Source: Cellulomonas sp. JZ18 (GTDB lineage: Bacteria; Actinomycetota; Actinomycetes; Actinomycetales; Cellulomonadaceae). From it: a stretch of 64,000 bases of DNA. The position numbers and the translations under genes were made by a program. Location of the stretch: NCBI RefSeq assembly GCF_009720485.1, contig NZ_CP045245.1:1-64000 (forward strand). The letters run 5' to 3'. Under the pieces are notes generated by a model that was not told where the DNA came from, searched no databases, and worked only from the letters and a program-made list of their open reading frames with translations. Each line of letters begins with the position of its first letter. Positions within the stretch are counted from its first letter, which is position 1. Shown piece by piece: positions 21,445 through 29,230 of this stretch.

Positions 21445-22437
21445 TCAGGAGCCGGACGTGCCGCGCTCGTCCTCGGGGCGGGCCTCGACGGGGTCGGGTG
21501 CGGCGCCGTTCGTCGCGGTCTCGGCCGGCAGGCCCTCGGTCGTCGCCGGGACGTCGGTCTGCAGGCCCTCGGTCGGCTTGGTCTGGTCCGGCGTCTTCGA
21601 CGGCGACCGGCGGGTGACCTTGCGCGCCGTCTCGCCGGCGGCCCCGCGCGCCTCCTGGACCTTCTCCGACAGGTCGTCGGTCACGGCCGAGACCCGCTCG
21701 GCCGCCTTCTTGGTCGCCTCGCGGCCCTTGGCGACGGCCGAGCCGGCGGCCTCGCCCACGGCGTCGGCCGCGTCCCCGCCGGCCGCCTGGGCGCGGGTCC
21801 GCAGCGACTCGGCGGTCGTCGAGTCGCCGGGCTCCCACGGCTCCGCCCACGGGTCCGTCGTCGAGCGCGAGCGCAGCCACGCGAAGGCGGCGGCGCCACC
21901 ACCGAGCAGCAGCGCCACGAGGAAGAACCGCTTGCCCGCGGAGCCCTTCTTCTCGGCCTTGGCGGCCTCCTTCGCGGCGAGCGCCGCGGCGGCCTTGGCG
22001 GCCTTCGCCGCCTTCTTCGACTGCTTGCCGGTGGCGACGGCGGCCGCCGTCGTCGCGGCCTCCACCTGCGCGCCCGCGCGGACCGCGGCCTCGTTCACGG
22101 CGGCCACGACCTTCGGGATCAGCTCGCTGACGAGCTTCTCGTGAGCGGTGTCGATCGCCGGCGTGGCCTTCAGCGCGGCCTTCTCCACCTGCGGCGCCGT
22201 GGCCTTGAGGCTCTCGCGGTACAGGTGCTCGACGCGCGGCGTCAGCCACTCGGCGAGCGCCTCGATCTTGGGGGTCGTCCACTCCTTCGCGTGGCCCGCC
22301 GCGCCCGACGCCTTCGCGGCGGCGTCCAGTGCGCCGAGCCTCGCGACGCCGGCGGCGTCCACGAGCGTCGCGCCCAGGCCGGCGGCCTGCAGCTTCAGAC
22401 GCTCGCTGTCCACGTCGATCTTCGGACGATGGGTCAT
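21445..22437 (-). CDS. Ala/Lys-rich single-pass membrane protein, unknown function
   Basis: About 330 residues from ATG 22437, which has GGGAG six bases upstream; an in-frame start at 22479 is less likely. The N-terminal two-thirds is helical and repetitive (KATAPQVEKAALKATPAIDTA, then a KAAKAAKAAAALAAKEAAKA coiled-coil-like stretch). One transmembrane helix follows (RFFLVALLLGGGAAAFAWL). The C-terminal tail carries DPWAEPWEPGD and DDLSEKVQEARGAAGETA, resembling YtxH-like stress-associated membrane proteins. I do not recognise a named family. It stands alone, with its own terminator, opposite the cyclophilin gene. Confidence 0.8.
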   Translation of the reverse strand: MTHRPKIDVDSERLKLQAAGLGATLVDAAGVARLGALDAAAKASGAAGHAKEWTTPKIEALAEWLTPRVEHLYRESLKATAPQVEKAALKATPAIDTAHEKLVSELIPKVVAAVNEAAVRAGAQVEAATTAAAVATGKQSKKAAKAAKAAAALAAKEAAKAEKKGSAGKRFFLVALLLGGGAAAFAWLRSRSTTDPWAEPWEPGDSTTAESLRTRAQAAGGDAADAVGEAAGSAVAKGREATKKAAERVSAVTDDLSEKVQEARGAAGETARKVTRRSPSKTPDQTKPTEGLQTDVPATTEGLPAETATNGAAPDPVEARPEDERGTSGS

Positions 22438-22585
22438 GTCCACTCCCGGACTGGTCTCGACGACGGTGGGCTGTGGCACCTCACTCTGCCACCGTCGTGC
22501 CTGGTCCGCCCCCTGTTCACGCGGTCGTCACGGGGTGCGCACGGCACGCCCGTGCGGCGTCGGTGCCACGTGGAACACTGGGCAG

Positions 22586-23125
22586 ATGTTCGCGACCATC
22601 CACACGACCGCCGGTGACATCCGGGTCGAGCTCTTCGAGAACCACGCGCCCCGCACCGTCGAGAACTTCGTCGGGCTGTCGAAGGGCACCATCGAGTGGT
22701 CGGACCCCGCCACCGGCAAGCCCCGCACGGACCCCCTGTACAAGGACGTCATCTTCCACCGCGTCATCCCCGGCTTCATGATCCAGGGCGGCGACCCGCT
22801 CGGCTCGGGCCGGGGCGGCCCGGGCTACCAGTTCGACGACGAGATCCACCCCGAGCTCACGTTCTCCGAGCCCTACCTGCTCGCCATGGCGAACGCGGGC
22901 AAGCGGATGGACCCGGTGACGGGCAAGGTCGGCGGCACGAACGGCTCGCAGTTCTTCATCTCCGTCGCGGCGACGACGTGGCTCAACGGCAAGCACACGA
23001 TCTTCGGCAAGGTGGCCGACGACGCGAGCCGCCAGGTCGTGGACGCCATCGCCACCACCCCGACGCGCCCCGGCGACCGCCCCGTGCAGGACGTGACGAT
23101 CACGTCGATCTCCGTGGAGGACTGA
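22586..23125 (+). CDS. ppiA: Peptidyl-prolyl cis-trans isomerase, cyclophilin type
   Basis: Catalyses proline isomerisation during protein folding. It is 179 residues from ATG 22586 with no signal peptide, so cytoplasmic. Cyclophilin motifs are present: TVENFVGLSKG, FHRVIPGFMIQGGDP, LLAMANAGKR, GGTNGSQFFISVA and LNGKHTIFGKV. In actinobacteria this gene lies between gyrA and the rhomboid/crgA cluster, as here. Its last codons contain the GGAGG that serves the next gene, suggesting coupled translation. Confidence 0.96.
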   Translation: MFATIHTTAGDIRVELFENHAPRTVENFVGLSKGTIEWSDPATGKPRTDPLYKDVIFHRVIPGFMIQGGDPLGSGRGGPGYQFDDEIHPELTFSEPYLLAMANAGKRMDPVTGKVGGTNGSQFFISVAATTWLNGKHTIFGKVADDASRQVVDAIATTPTRPGDRPVQDVTITSISVED

Positions 23126-23126
23126 G

Positions 23127-24044
23127 ATCAGCACGCTCCCCCCGGCCGGCGGTCCCCCTGCGGGGCCGCCGGCCGAGCAGCAGCCCCCGGTCTGCCCCCG
23201 GCACCCGGACCGCCCGTCCTACGTCCGCTGCCAGCGCTGCGGCCGCCCGGCCTGCCCCGAGTGCCAGCGCCCCGCCGCCGTCGGCGTGCACTGCGTCGAC
23301 TGCGTGGCGGAGGCCGCGCGCTCCGCACCGGTCGCACGGACCGCGCTCGGCGCCCCCCTGCGCCAGGGCCGCCCGGTCGTCACGCTGACGATCATCGGGC
23401 TGTGCGTCGTCAGCTACGTGCTGCAGCTGGTCCTGCCCGGGTGGACCCGCCTCTGGGTGTTCAGCCCGTCGAACGCGCTCGACGAGCCGTGGCGCGCGGT
23501 CACGTCCGCCTTCCTGCACGCGCAGGGCCTGCCGCTGCACCTGGCGTTCAACATGGTGGCGCTGTGGATGATCGGCCCGTACCTCGAGTCGACCCTCGGC
23601 CGCGCGCGGTTCGTCACGCTCTACCTGCTGAGCGCCGTCGGCGGCGCCGTCGCCACGTTCGTGCTCGCGGTGCCCTCCTACTCGCCCGTGCCGTACCCGT
23701 CGGCGTGGTGGGGCGGGACGGTCGGCGCGTCGGGCGCCGTCTTCGGGCTGTTCGGCGCCGTGCTGCTCGTGCTCCGCCGTCTCGGGCGGGACGCACGCGG
23801 GATCCTCGGGATCATCGTGCTCAACGGCGTGCTCGGGTTCGTCCTGCCCGGGGTGTCCTGGCAGGCGCACCTCGGCGGACTGCTGGTCGGGCTCGCGCTG
23901 GGCGCCGCCTACGCCTGGGCCCCGGTGGCGCGTCGTCGGCTCGTCGCCGTGGTCGCGCCCCTCGCCGTCGTCGTCCTCCTCGTGGTGGCGACGTCGGGTG
24001 CGCTCCTGTGGCTCGGCAGCAGGAGCCTCCTCGGCGGCCCGTGA
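23127..24044 (+). CDS. Rhomboid-family intramembrane serine protease (start codon abnormal)
   Basis: A rhomboid protease with an N-terminal zinc-binding region (CPRHPDRPSYVRCQRCGRP, CPEC, CVDC; about residues 22-60) and at least six membrane helices. Catalytic Ser is in GASGAVFGLFG and His in WQAHLGGLLVG; HLAFNMVALWMIGP is the conserved loop-side helix. The open frame begins at 23097 with no ATG, GTG or TTG before 23286, which would delete the zinc region. GGAGG (23116-23120) sits ideally for codon 23127, which reads ATC. Either ATC is used or the base is miscalled; I chose 23127. Substrates are unknown. Confidence 0.85.
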   Translation: MSTLPPAGGPPAGPPAEQQPPVCPRHPDRPSYVRCQRCGRPACPECQRPAAVGVHCVDCVAEAARSAPVARTALGAPLRQGRPVVTLTIIGLCVVSYVLQLVLPGWTRLWVFSPSNALDEPWRAVTSAFLHAQGLPLHLAFNMVALWMIGPYLESTLGRARFVTLYLLSAVGGAVATFVLAVPSYSPVPYPSAWWGGTVGASGAVFGLFGAVLLVLRRLGRDARGILGIIVLNGVLGFVLPGVSWQAHLGGLLVGLALGAAYAWAPVARRRLVAVVAPLAVVVLLVVATSGALLWLGSRSLLGGP

Positions 24045-24111
24045 CGCAGGATCCGGGCCGCTCGGCCCGGTCCCCAGCGTTGCTCACAGCTGTGGAATTA
24101 CACCCGTGTAG

Positions 24112-24120
24112 TTATCCACA
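24112..24120 (+). promoter_or_regulatory. Consensus DnaA box outside oriC
   Basis: TTATCCACA, an exact 9-mer DnaA box, lies in the 141-base gap between the rhomboid gene and crgA, among GCTGTGGAA, CTGTGCACC and CTGTGTACC half-matches. The convergent position means it does not sit at a promoter. Confidence 0.65.
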
Positions 24121-24185
24121 GGTCTGTGCACCGCCTGTGTACCGAACCCTCGATCAGGACTCGAACCTGTGGACGGACCGGTGCG

Positions 24186-24436
24186 TCACCGCCAGCGCGT
24201 GAGCATCCCGAAGCCGACCACGATGATCCCGAAGCCGATCGCCAGGTTCCACTGGCCGATGCCGGGGACCGGGTAGCGGGCACCGGGCGACAGGTACGTC
24301 GTGACCAGCCACACGAGGCCGAGGATCATCAGGCCCAGCGCCAGGGGGAGGAACCAGCGGGGGAGCGGGGCGGGGGTGGACGCCTTGCCGGGGGAGGCGT
24401 GAACGACGCCTTCTTGCGCGACTTCGACTCGGGCAC
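24186..24436 (-). CDS. crgA: Cell division protein CrgA (apparent frameshift)
   Basis: CrgA is a small two-helix membrane protein that recruits septal peptidoglycan enzymes in actinobacteria. GTG 24434-24436, preceded by AGGAG, starts VPESKSRKKASFTPP. The frame then shifts at the GGGGG run 24390-24394, and the conserved continuation PGKASTPAPLPRWFLPLALGLMILGLVWL, with the second helix WNLAIGFGIIVVGFGM, lies one frame away. A sixth G gives 83 residues, the normal CrgA size. An unshifted in-frame upstream start at 24530 gives a non-homologous N terminus and is rejected. Location beside DUF881 is conserved. Confidence 0.93.
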
Positions 24437-24622
24437 GTCGGTGAGCTCCTGTCTGCGACCGTGGGCGGCGGCCGCCGTCCGTCCGTCCGGGGCAGCCGTC
24501 CGGGTCACAGGCGTGCGCCGGTGTCGGCACGGCGCCGATCGTGACCTAGCCTAGTGCCGTCGACCAGGACGCCGTGCGCTCCGGTCGACGTGCGTGCCGG
24601 CCGACCGGCGGAAGGAGCAGGC

Positions 24623-25489
24623 GTGAGCCAGCGGGCGCACCGGGGACCCGGCGAGCTCGCGCCGGCCGTCGCGCGCCGCCGTCGGGCTCGACGCGGCGCT
24701 GCGGCCGTCGGTGCCGTCCTCGCCCTGTCCGGGCTGCTGTTCACGGTGAGCGCGCGCACCGCCGACGCGGGCCCGGAGCGCCACGCGCAGGACCTCGGTG
24801 AGCTCTCCCGCCAGCAGGCCGAGAACGTCGAGCGCATGTCCGCCGAGGTCGACGCGCTGCGGGCGGACGTCGAGCGGCTCGCCGCCGAGCAGAACGCCCT
24901 GTCCGGGTACGGCGTGCCGACCCCGGCCCCCGCCCACCTCGTCGCGGGCGGGTCCGTGCCCGTCGTCGGCCCCGGCCTGACGGTCGTGCTCGACGACGCG
25001 CCCGCCGACGTGCAGAACGGGTCCGTGAACGGCGACGTCCTCGTCGTGCACCAGCAGGACCTGCAGGCCGTGATGAACGCGCTGTGGGCGGGCGGTGCGG
25101 AGGCGATGGCGCTCATGGACCAGCGGGTGATCTCCACGAGCGCGTTCTGGTGCGTGGGCAACGTGCTGCGCCTGCACGGACGCGTGTACTCCCCGCCGTA
25201 CGTCGTGCGCGCCATCGGGGACCCGGACGAGCTGCGCGCCGGCCTCGACGACTCGCCGGCGGTGCGCGGGTACCAGCGGCACTCCGTGGAGGTCGGGCTG
25301 GGCTGGGAGGTCAGCGAGCAGGACCGGCTCGAGCTGCCCGCCTACTCGGGCGCCACGGAGCTGGCCTCGGCACGCGTGCCGGCCGACGTCGAGGTGCTGC
25401 CCGGGCTGCCGGCACGTCCCGACGCCTTCCCCGCCCCGGACGAGGACGGTCCCGACGAGGCGACGACCCGTACCGAGGAGGGCACGTGA
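24623..25489 (+). CDS. DUF881 membrane-anchored protein
   Basis: A 288-residue protein from GTG 24623 with GAAGGAG upstream. It has one N-terminal membrane helix (VGAVLALSGLLFTVSA), a heptad-rich segment (LSRQQAENVERMSAEVDAL) and an extracellular DUF881 domain (VVGPGLTVVLDDAP, VVHQQDLQAVMNALWAGGAEA, VGNVLRLHGRVYSPPYVVRAIGD). Members sit next to crgA and division genes in actinobacteria; the molecular role is unproven. The stop overlaps the sortase GTG by four bases. A TAGCCT element at 24547-24552 may be its -10. Confidence 0.92.
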   Translation: MSQRAHRGPGELAPAVARRRRARRGAAAVGAVLALSGLLFTVSARTADAGPERHAQDLGELSRQQAENVERMSAEVDALRADVERLAAEQNALSGYGVPTPAPAHLVAGGSVPVVGPGLTVVLDDAPADVQNGSVNGDVLVVHQQDLQAVMNALWAGGAEAMALMDQRVISTSAFWCVGNVLRLHGRVYSPPYVVRAIGDPDELRAGLDDSPAVRGYQRHSVEVGLGWEVSEQDRLELPAYSGATELASARVPADVEVLPGLPARPDAFPAPDEDGPDEATTRTEEGT

Positions 25490-26280
25490 CGACCCACCCG
25501 ACCACCGAACGGCCGGTCACGCGCCGCGCCGCCCGCGCGGGCGCACCGGCGCCGCGGCGTGCGCGGTCGTTCGCGTACGGCCTCGTGGGGGTGATCGGCG
25601 AGCTGCTCATCACGGTCGGCGTCCTCCTGCTCGGGTTCCTCGTGTGGCAGCTGTGGTGGACGGACGTCGAGGGCGACCGCGCGCAGGCGGAGATCGTGCG
25701 CGAGCTCGACTTCGTCGAGCCGGCGCCGGCGCCGGCGGACACCGGTCCGCTCGTCGCCGAGCCGCGGCGCGACGAGCCGCCCGCGCCGATCGCCGAGCCG
25801 GGGCACGCCGAGACGTTCGCGACGATCCAGGTGCCTCGCTGGGTGGGGGAGCCGGAGCGACCGATCAGCCAGGGCGTCGACCGCCCCACCGTGCTGGACG
25901 TGCTCGGCGTCGGGCACTACCCGGGCACCGCCATGCCGGGCGGTGTCGGCAACTTCGCCCTCGCGGGGCACCGGGTGACCTTCGGCAAGCCGTTCAACCG
26001 GATCGAGGAGATCCAGGTCGGCGACCCGATCGTCGTGCGCACCGCCGACACCTGGTACGTCTACCGCGCCACCGGCACCGAGGTCGTGCTGCCCAAGGAC
26101 GTGCGCGTCATCGCGCCCGCCCCGAACCAGCCGGGCGTCGAGCCGACGGAGCGGTCGATCACGCTGACCACGTGCCACCCGATGTTCTCCGCGCGCGAGC
26201 GGTACGTCGTCTACGGCGTGCTGGACTACTGGGCGCCCGCGTCGAGCGGGACGCCGGCCGAGCTGCTGGGAACCGCGTGA
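25486..26280 (+). CDS. srtE: Class E sortase
   Basis: A transpeptidase that links LAXTG-bearing proteins to the cell wall. It is 264 residues with a single N-terminal membrane anchor (GVIGELLITVGVLLLGFLVWQLWW), a Pro/Glu-rich spacer, and the sortase barrel. Catalytic His is in NFALAGHRVTFGKPF (about residue 162), and catalytic Cys in TLTTCHPMFSARERY (about 230) with the Arg close after. Class E is the usual actinobacterial housekeeping type. GTG at 25486 overlaps the DUF881 stop. A likely substrate with C-terminal LAATG is encoded at 47853-48926. Confidence 0.94.
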   Translation: MTTHPTTERPVTRRAARAGAPAPRRARSFAYGLVGVIGELLITVGVLLLGFLVWQLWWTDVEGDRAQAEIVRELDFVEPAPAPADTGPLVAEPRRDEPPAPIAEPGHAETFATIQVPRWVGEPERPISQGVDRPTVLDVLGVGHYPGTAMPGGVGNFALAGHRVTFGKPFNRIEEIQVGDPIVVRTADTWYVYRATGTEVVLPKDVRVIAPAPNQPGVEPTERSITLTTCHPMFSARERYVVYGVLDYWAPASSGTPAELLGTA

Positions 26281-26338
26281 CCGCGGGCCGGGCGGTGCGG
26301 GCACGCACGAGGGCTGGGCGACGGGGACGGGGAGGCTC

Positions 26339-26500
26339 ATGATGTACGGATGGCTGTGGCGGCACCTGCCGGGACCGTGGCCCGTGCGGGCGTTCCTCGC
26401 GCTGGCCCTCGCGGCGGCGGTGCTCGCCGCGTGCTTCCTCTGGCTGTACCCCGCCGTGGCGCCGTACATGCCCTTCAACGAGACCACGGTGGGTGAGTGA
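26339..26500 (+). CDS. Small single-pass membrane protein
   Basis: A 53-residue protein, MMYGWLWRHLPGPWPVRAFL followed by a hydrophobic helix and ending VAPYMPFNETTVGE. ATG at 26339 follows GGGGAGG. It overlaps the next gene's first possible GTG (26493). Short proteins of this shape are common between the sortase and trpG-like genes in related genomes, from memory. Function unknown; it may be a subunit or regulator at the membrane next to sortase. Confidence 0.8.
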   Translation: MMYGWLWRHLPGPWPVRAFLALALAAAVLAACFLWLYPAVAPYMPFNETTVGE

Positions 26501-27125
26501 CGTGACGCGGATCCTCGTGATCGACAACTACGACTCGTTCGTCTACACGATCGTCGGCTACCTGGACCAGCTCGGGGCGACGACCGAGGTGGTGCGCAAC
26601 GACGCCGTCCCGCCGGCCGCCGAGCGCGCCGGGTACGACGGCGTCCTCGTGTCCCCGGGTCCCGGCACCCCGTCGGAGGCGGGCCAGAGCCTGCAGGTCA
26701 TCCGGGACTGCGCCGCGGCCGGCACGCCGATGCTCGGCGTCTGCCTGGGCCACCAGGCGCTGGGCGAGGTGTTCGGCGGCACGGTCACGCACGCGCCCGA
26801 GCTCATGCACGGCAAGACCAGCGAGGTGGAGCACGGCGGCGAGGGCGTCCTCGCTGGCCTGCCGACGCCGTTCACGGCGACGCGCTACCACTCGCTCGCG
26901 GTCGTCGACGGCACCTTCTCCGACGACCTGGCCGTCACGGCCCGGGCCAACGGGATCATCATGGGCCTGCAGCACCGGGAGCTGCCGCTGCACGGCGTGC
27001 AGTTCCACCCCGAGTCCGTCCTCACCGAGGGGGGCCACCGCCTGCTCGCCAACTGGCTCGAGGTGTGCGGCGCGCGCGACGCGCTCGAGCGCGCGGAGGG
27101 GCTGCACCCGCTCGTGCGGCTCTGA
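26493..27125 (+). CDS. Type 1 glutamine amidotransferase, PabA/TrpG-like
   Basis: A glutaminase subunit that delivers ammonia to anthranilate or aminodeoxychorismate synthase. It is 210 residues with ILVIDNYDSFVYTIVGYL, the oxyanion region SPGPGTPSEAG, nucleophile Cys in GVCLGHQALGE, and catalytic His-Glu in GVQFHPESVLTEGG. No partner subunit is encoded nearby. This matches the orphan trpG/pabA that sits beside pknB in mycobacteria, where the pathway assignment is ambiguous. Starts GTG 26493 and GTG 26502 are both possible. Confidence 0.92.
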   Translation: MSDVTRILVIDNYDSFVYTIVGYLDQLGATTEVVRNDAVPPAAERAGYDGVLVSPGPGTPSEAGQSLQVIRDCAAAGTPMLGVCLGHQALGEVFGGTVTHAPELMHGKTSEVEHGGEGVLAGLPTPFTATRYHSLAVVDGTFSDDLAVTARANGIIMGLQHRELPLHGVQFHPESVLTEGGHRLLANWLEVCGARDALERAEGLHPLVRL

Positions 27126-27159
27126 CCTGCGGCGGCGACCGCCGCGACGACGGGACGAC

Positions 27160-27190
27160 GAAGGCCCCCGGGGAGCTCCCCGGGGCCTTC
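27160..27190. terminator. Bidirectional terminator between trpG-like gene and pknB
   Basis: Inverted repeat GAAGGCCCC ... GGGGCCTTC around a CGGGGAGCTCCCC core, between two convergent genes, 34 and 18 bases from their stops. Confidence 0.82.
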
Positions 27191-27208
27191 GTGCTGCGCC
27201 TCGGCGCG

Positions 27209-29230
27209 TCAGTCGTCGTCGCTGTTGCCGTTGCCCCGGCCCGCGCCCGCGGTCGGGGACGGGTTCGGCCCGCCGTCACCGGGTCCGCGCGACACGCGCA
27301 GCGTGACCTGCTGCTCCCGCGCGATCTTCGTGCCGCCGTTCGGGTCGGACGAGACGACGGTCCCGACCGGGTCGTCGGAGTCGACGTCCTGGCGGACGAC
27401 GTTGGTCAGACCGACCGCGGCGAGCGCCTGCACGGCCGCCTCGTAGGTCTGGCCGCGCAGGTTCGTGGGCACCGTGGCCGTCGTCGGCGGGGCGGCCACG
27501 CCGAGGTTCACGGTCGTGCCCTGCGGGACGATCGCGCCCTCGGCGCGGTCCTGCGAGACGACGGTGCCCTCGGGCTGGTCCTCGGTCGGCTCCTCGAACG
27601 TCGACACCTGCAGGCCCGCCTCACGCAGCGCGGTGGTGGCGTCCTCGATGTTCTGGCCCGTCACGTTGGGCACGGTGACGGTGCCGTCGGAGACGTACAG
27701 GGTGACGGTCGTCCCGGCGGACACGGGCGTGCCCTCGGCGGGGTCCGTCCGGACCACCTGGCCGCGGGGGACCGTCGGGTGGCGCTCCGTCTCGCGGTTG
27801 TCGGCCACGACGAGGTTGGCGTCCTCGAGGATCCGGACCGCCTCCTCCTCGGTGCTCCCCGCGACCGACGGGACGGTCACCTCGGAGGGACCCGTGGAGA
27901 TGAGGACAGTGACGTCGCTGCCCGCCTCGACCTCCTCGCCCTCGCCGGGCTCCGTGCCGATCGCGGCGCCCGCGGGCACGTCGTCGTCGGCCCGCTGCTG
28001 CGGCACCGGGTCGAGGTTCGCGGCACGGATGGTCTCGAGCGCCTGCTCCTGCGGCTGCCCCGCGACCGACGGCACGGTGACCAGGTCCGTGCCGGTCTCG
28101 CGGCCGTTGAGCGCGATCGCCACGACGATGCCGGCGATCGCGAGCACCGCGACCGCGATGAGCGTCCACAGCAGCCAGCGCCGGCGCTTCTCCTCGGGCT
28201 CGTCCTCCTCGGGCGGCGTCTGCGCCAGCACACCGGTGGCGCCCCAGGGGCCGGCGCCCGCGGCGGGCGGCATGGCCTGGGTCGTCGCGACCGGGGGAGC
28301 CATGACCTGCGTCGCCTCGCCGAGCGGCATGGCCGCCAGCGCCGCGCCGACGGCGGGAGCGCCGACGACGCCGCCGCGCAGGACGGCCTCGAGGTCGGCG
28401 CGGAACTCGGCCGCGGTCGAGTACCGGGCGTCGCGCTCCTTGGCCAGGGCCTTGAGCGTGATGCGGTCCAGCGGCTCGGGGACGTCGGAGGCGATCTGGC
28501 TCGGGACGGGCGGGTTCTCCCGCACGTGCTGGTAGGCGACCGCGACGGGGGAGTCGCCGACGAACGGGGGGCGACCGGTGAGCAGCTCGAAGAGCAGGCA
28601 CCCCGTGGAGTACAGGTCGGAGCGGGCGTCGACCTGCTCGCCGCGCGCCTGCTCGGGGGAGAGGTACTGGGCGGTGCCGATGACGGCCTGCGTCTGCGTC
28701 ATGGTCGCGGCCGAGTCCGCCACGGCGCGGGCGATGCCGAAGTCCATGACCTTGACCGCGCCGGTGGGCGTGATCATGACGTTGGCGGGCTTGATGTCGC
28801 GGTGCACGATGCCGGCGTGGTGCGAGTACTCGAGCGCCGAGAGCACGCCCGCGGTGATCTCGACGGCCTCGTCGATCGGCACGGCGTGCCCGTCGCGCAG
28901 GATGTCCCGCACGGTGTGGCCCTCGACGTACTCCATGACGATGAACGGCACGTGCGCGACGACGCCGGTCGGCTCGGTGACCACGTCCTCGCCCGTGTCG
29001 TACACCGCGACGATCGCCGGGTGGTTCAGCGCCGCGGCGGACTGCGCCTCGCGCCGGAACCGGTTCTGGAACGAGGGGTCGCGTGCGAGGTCGGAGCGCA
29101 GGATCTTGATGGCGACCGTGCGACCCAGCCGCGTGTCGTGGCCGATGTGCACCTCGGCCATGCCGCCGCGCCCGATGAGCTCGCCGACCTCGTACCGGTT
29201 GGCCAGGATGCGGGATCCGTCGTCCACCAC
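27209..29230 (-). CDS. pknB: Serine/threonine protein kinase PknB with four PASTA domains
   Basis: A transmembrane receptor kinase that senses muropeptides or lipid II and controls growth and division. It is 673 residues: kinase domain (GRGGMAEVHIG, AIKILR, catalytic HRDIKPANVM, DFGIA, GTAQYLSPEQARG), a Pro/Ala juxtamembrane stretch, one helix (WLLWTLIAVAVLAIAGIVVAIAL), then four extracellular PASTA repeats opening with VTVPSVAG, VTVPSVAG, VTVPNVTG and ATVPTNLRG, and an Asp/Gly tail. GTG start shares one base with the pknA stop (TAGTG), so translation is coupled. It is the last gene of the fhaA-to-pknB operon. Confidence 0.97.
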   Translation of the reverse strand: MVDDGSRILANRYEVGELIGRGGMAEVHIGHDTRLGRTVAIKILRSDLARDPSFQNRFRREAQSAAALNHPAIVAVYDTGEDVVTEPTGVVAHVPFIVMEYVEGHTVRDILRDGHAVPIDEAVEITAGVLSALEYSHHAGIVHRDIKPANVMITPTGAVKVMDFGIARAVADSAATMTQTQAVIGTAQYLSPEQARGEQVDARSDLYSTGCLLFELLTGRPPFVGDSPVAVAYQHVRENPPVPSQIASDVPEPLDRITLKALAKERDARYSTAAEFRADLEAVLRGGVVGAPAVGAALAAMPLGEATQVMAPPVATTQAMPPAAGAGPWGATGVLAQTPPEEDEPEEKRRRWLLWTLIAVAVLAIAGIVVAIALNGRETGTDLVTVPSVAGQPQEQALETIRAANLDPVPQQRADDDVPAGAAIGTEPGEGEEVEAGSDVTVLISTGPSEVTVPSVAGSTEEEAVRILEDANLVVADNRETERHPTVPRGQVVRTDPAEGTPVSAGTTVTLYVSDGTVTVPNVTGQNIEDATTALREAGLQVSTFEEPTEDQPEGTVVSQDRAEGAIVPQGTTVNLGVAAPPTTATVPTNLRGQTYEAAVQALAAVGLTNVVRQDVDSDDPVGTVVSSDPNGGTKIAREQQVTLRVSRGPGDGGPNPSPTAGAGRGNGNSDDD

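Noticed and set aside
22148..22585. N-terminal extension of the cyclophilin
   Set aside because: Overlaps the divergent membrane protein gene; homology begins at ATG 22586.
23286..23288. GTG as start of the rhomboid gene
   Set aside because: It would cut the conserved Cys/His zinc region in half, and no ribosome site precedes it.
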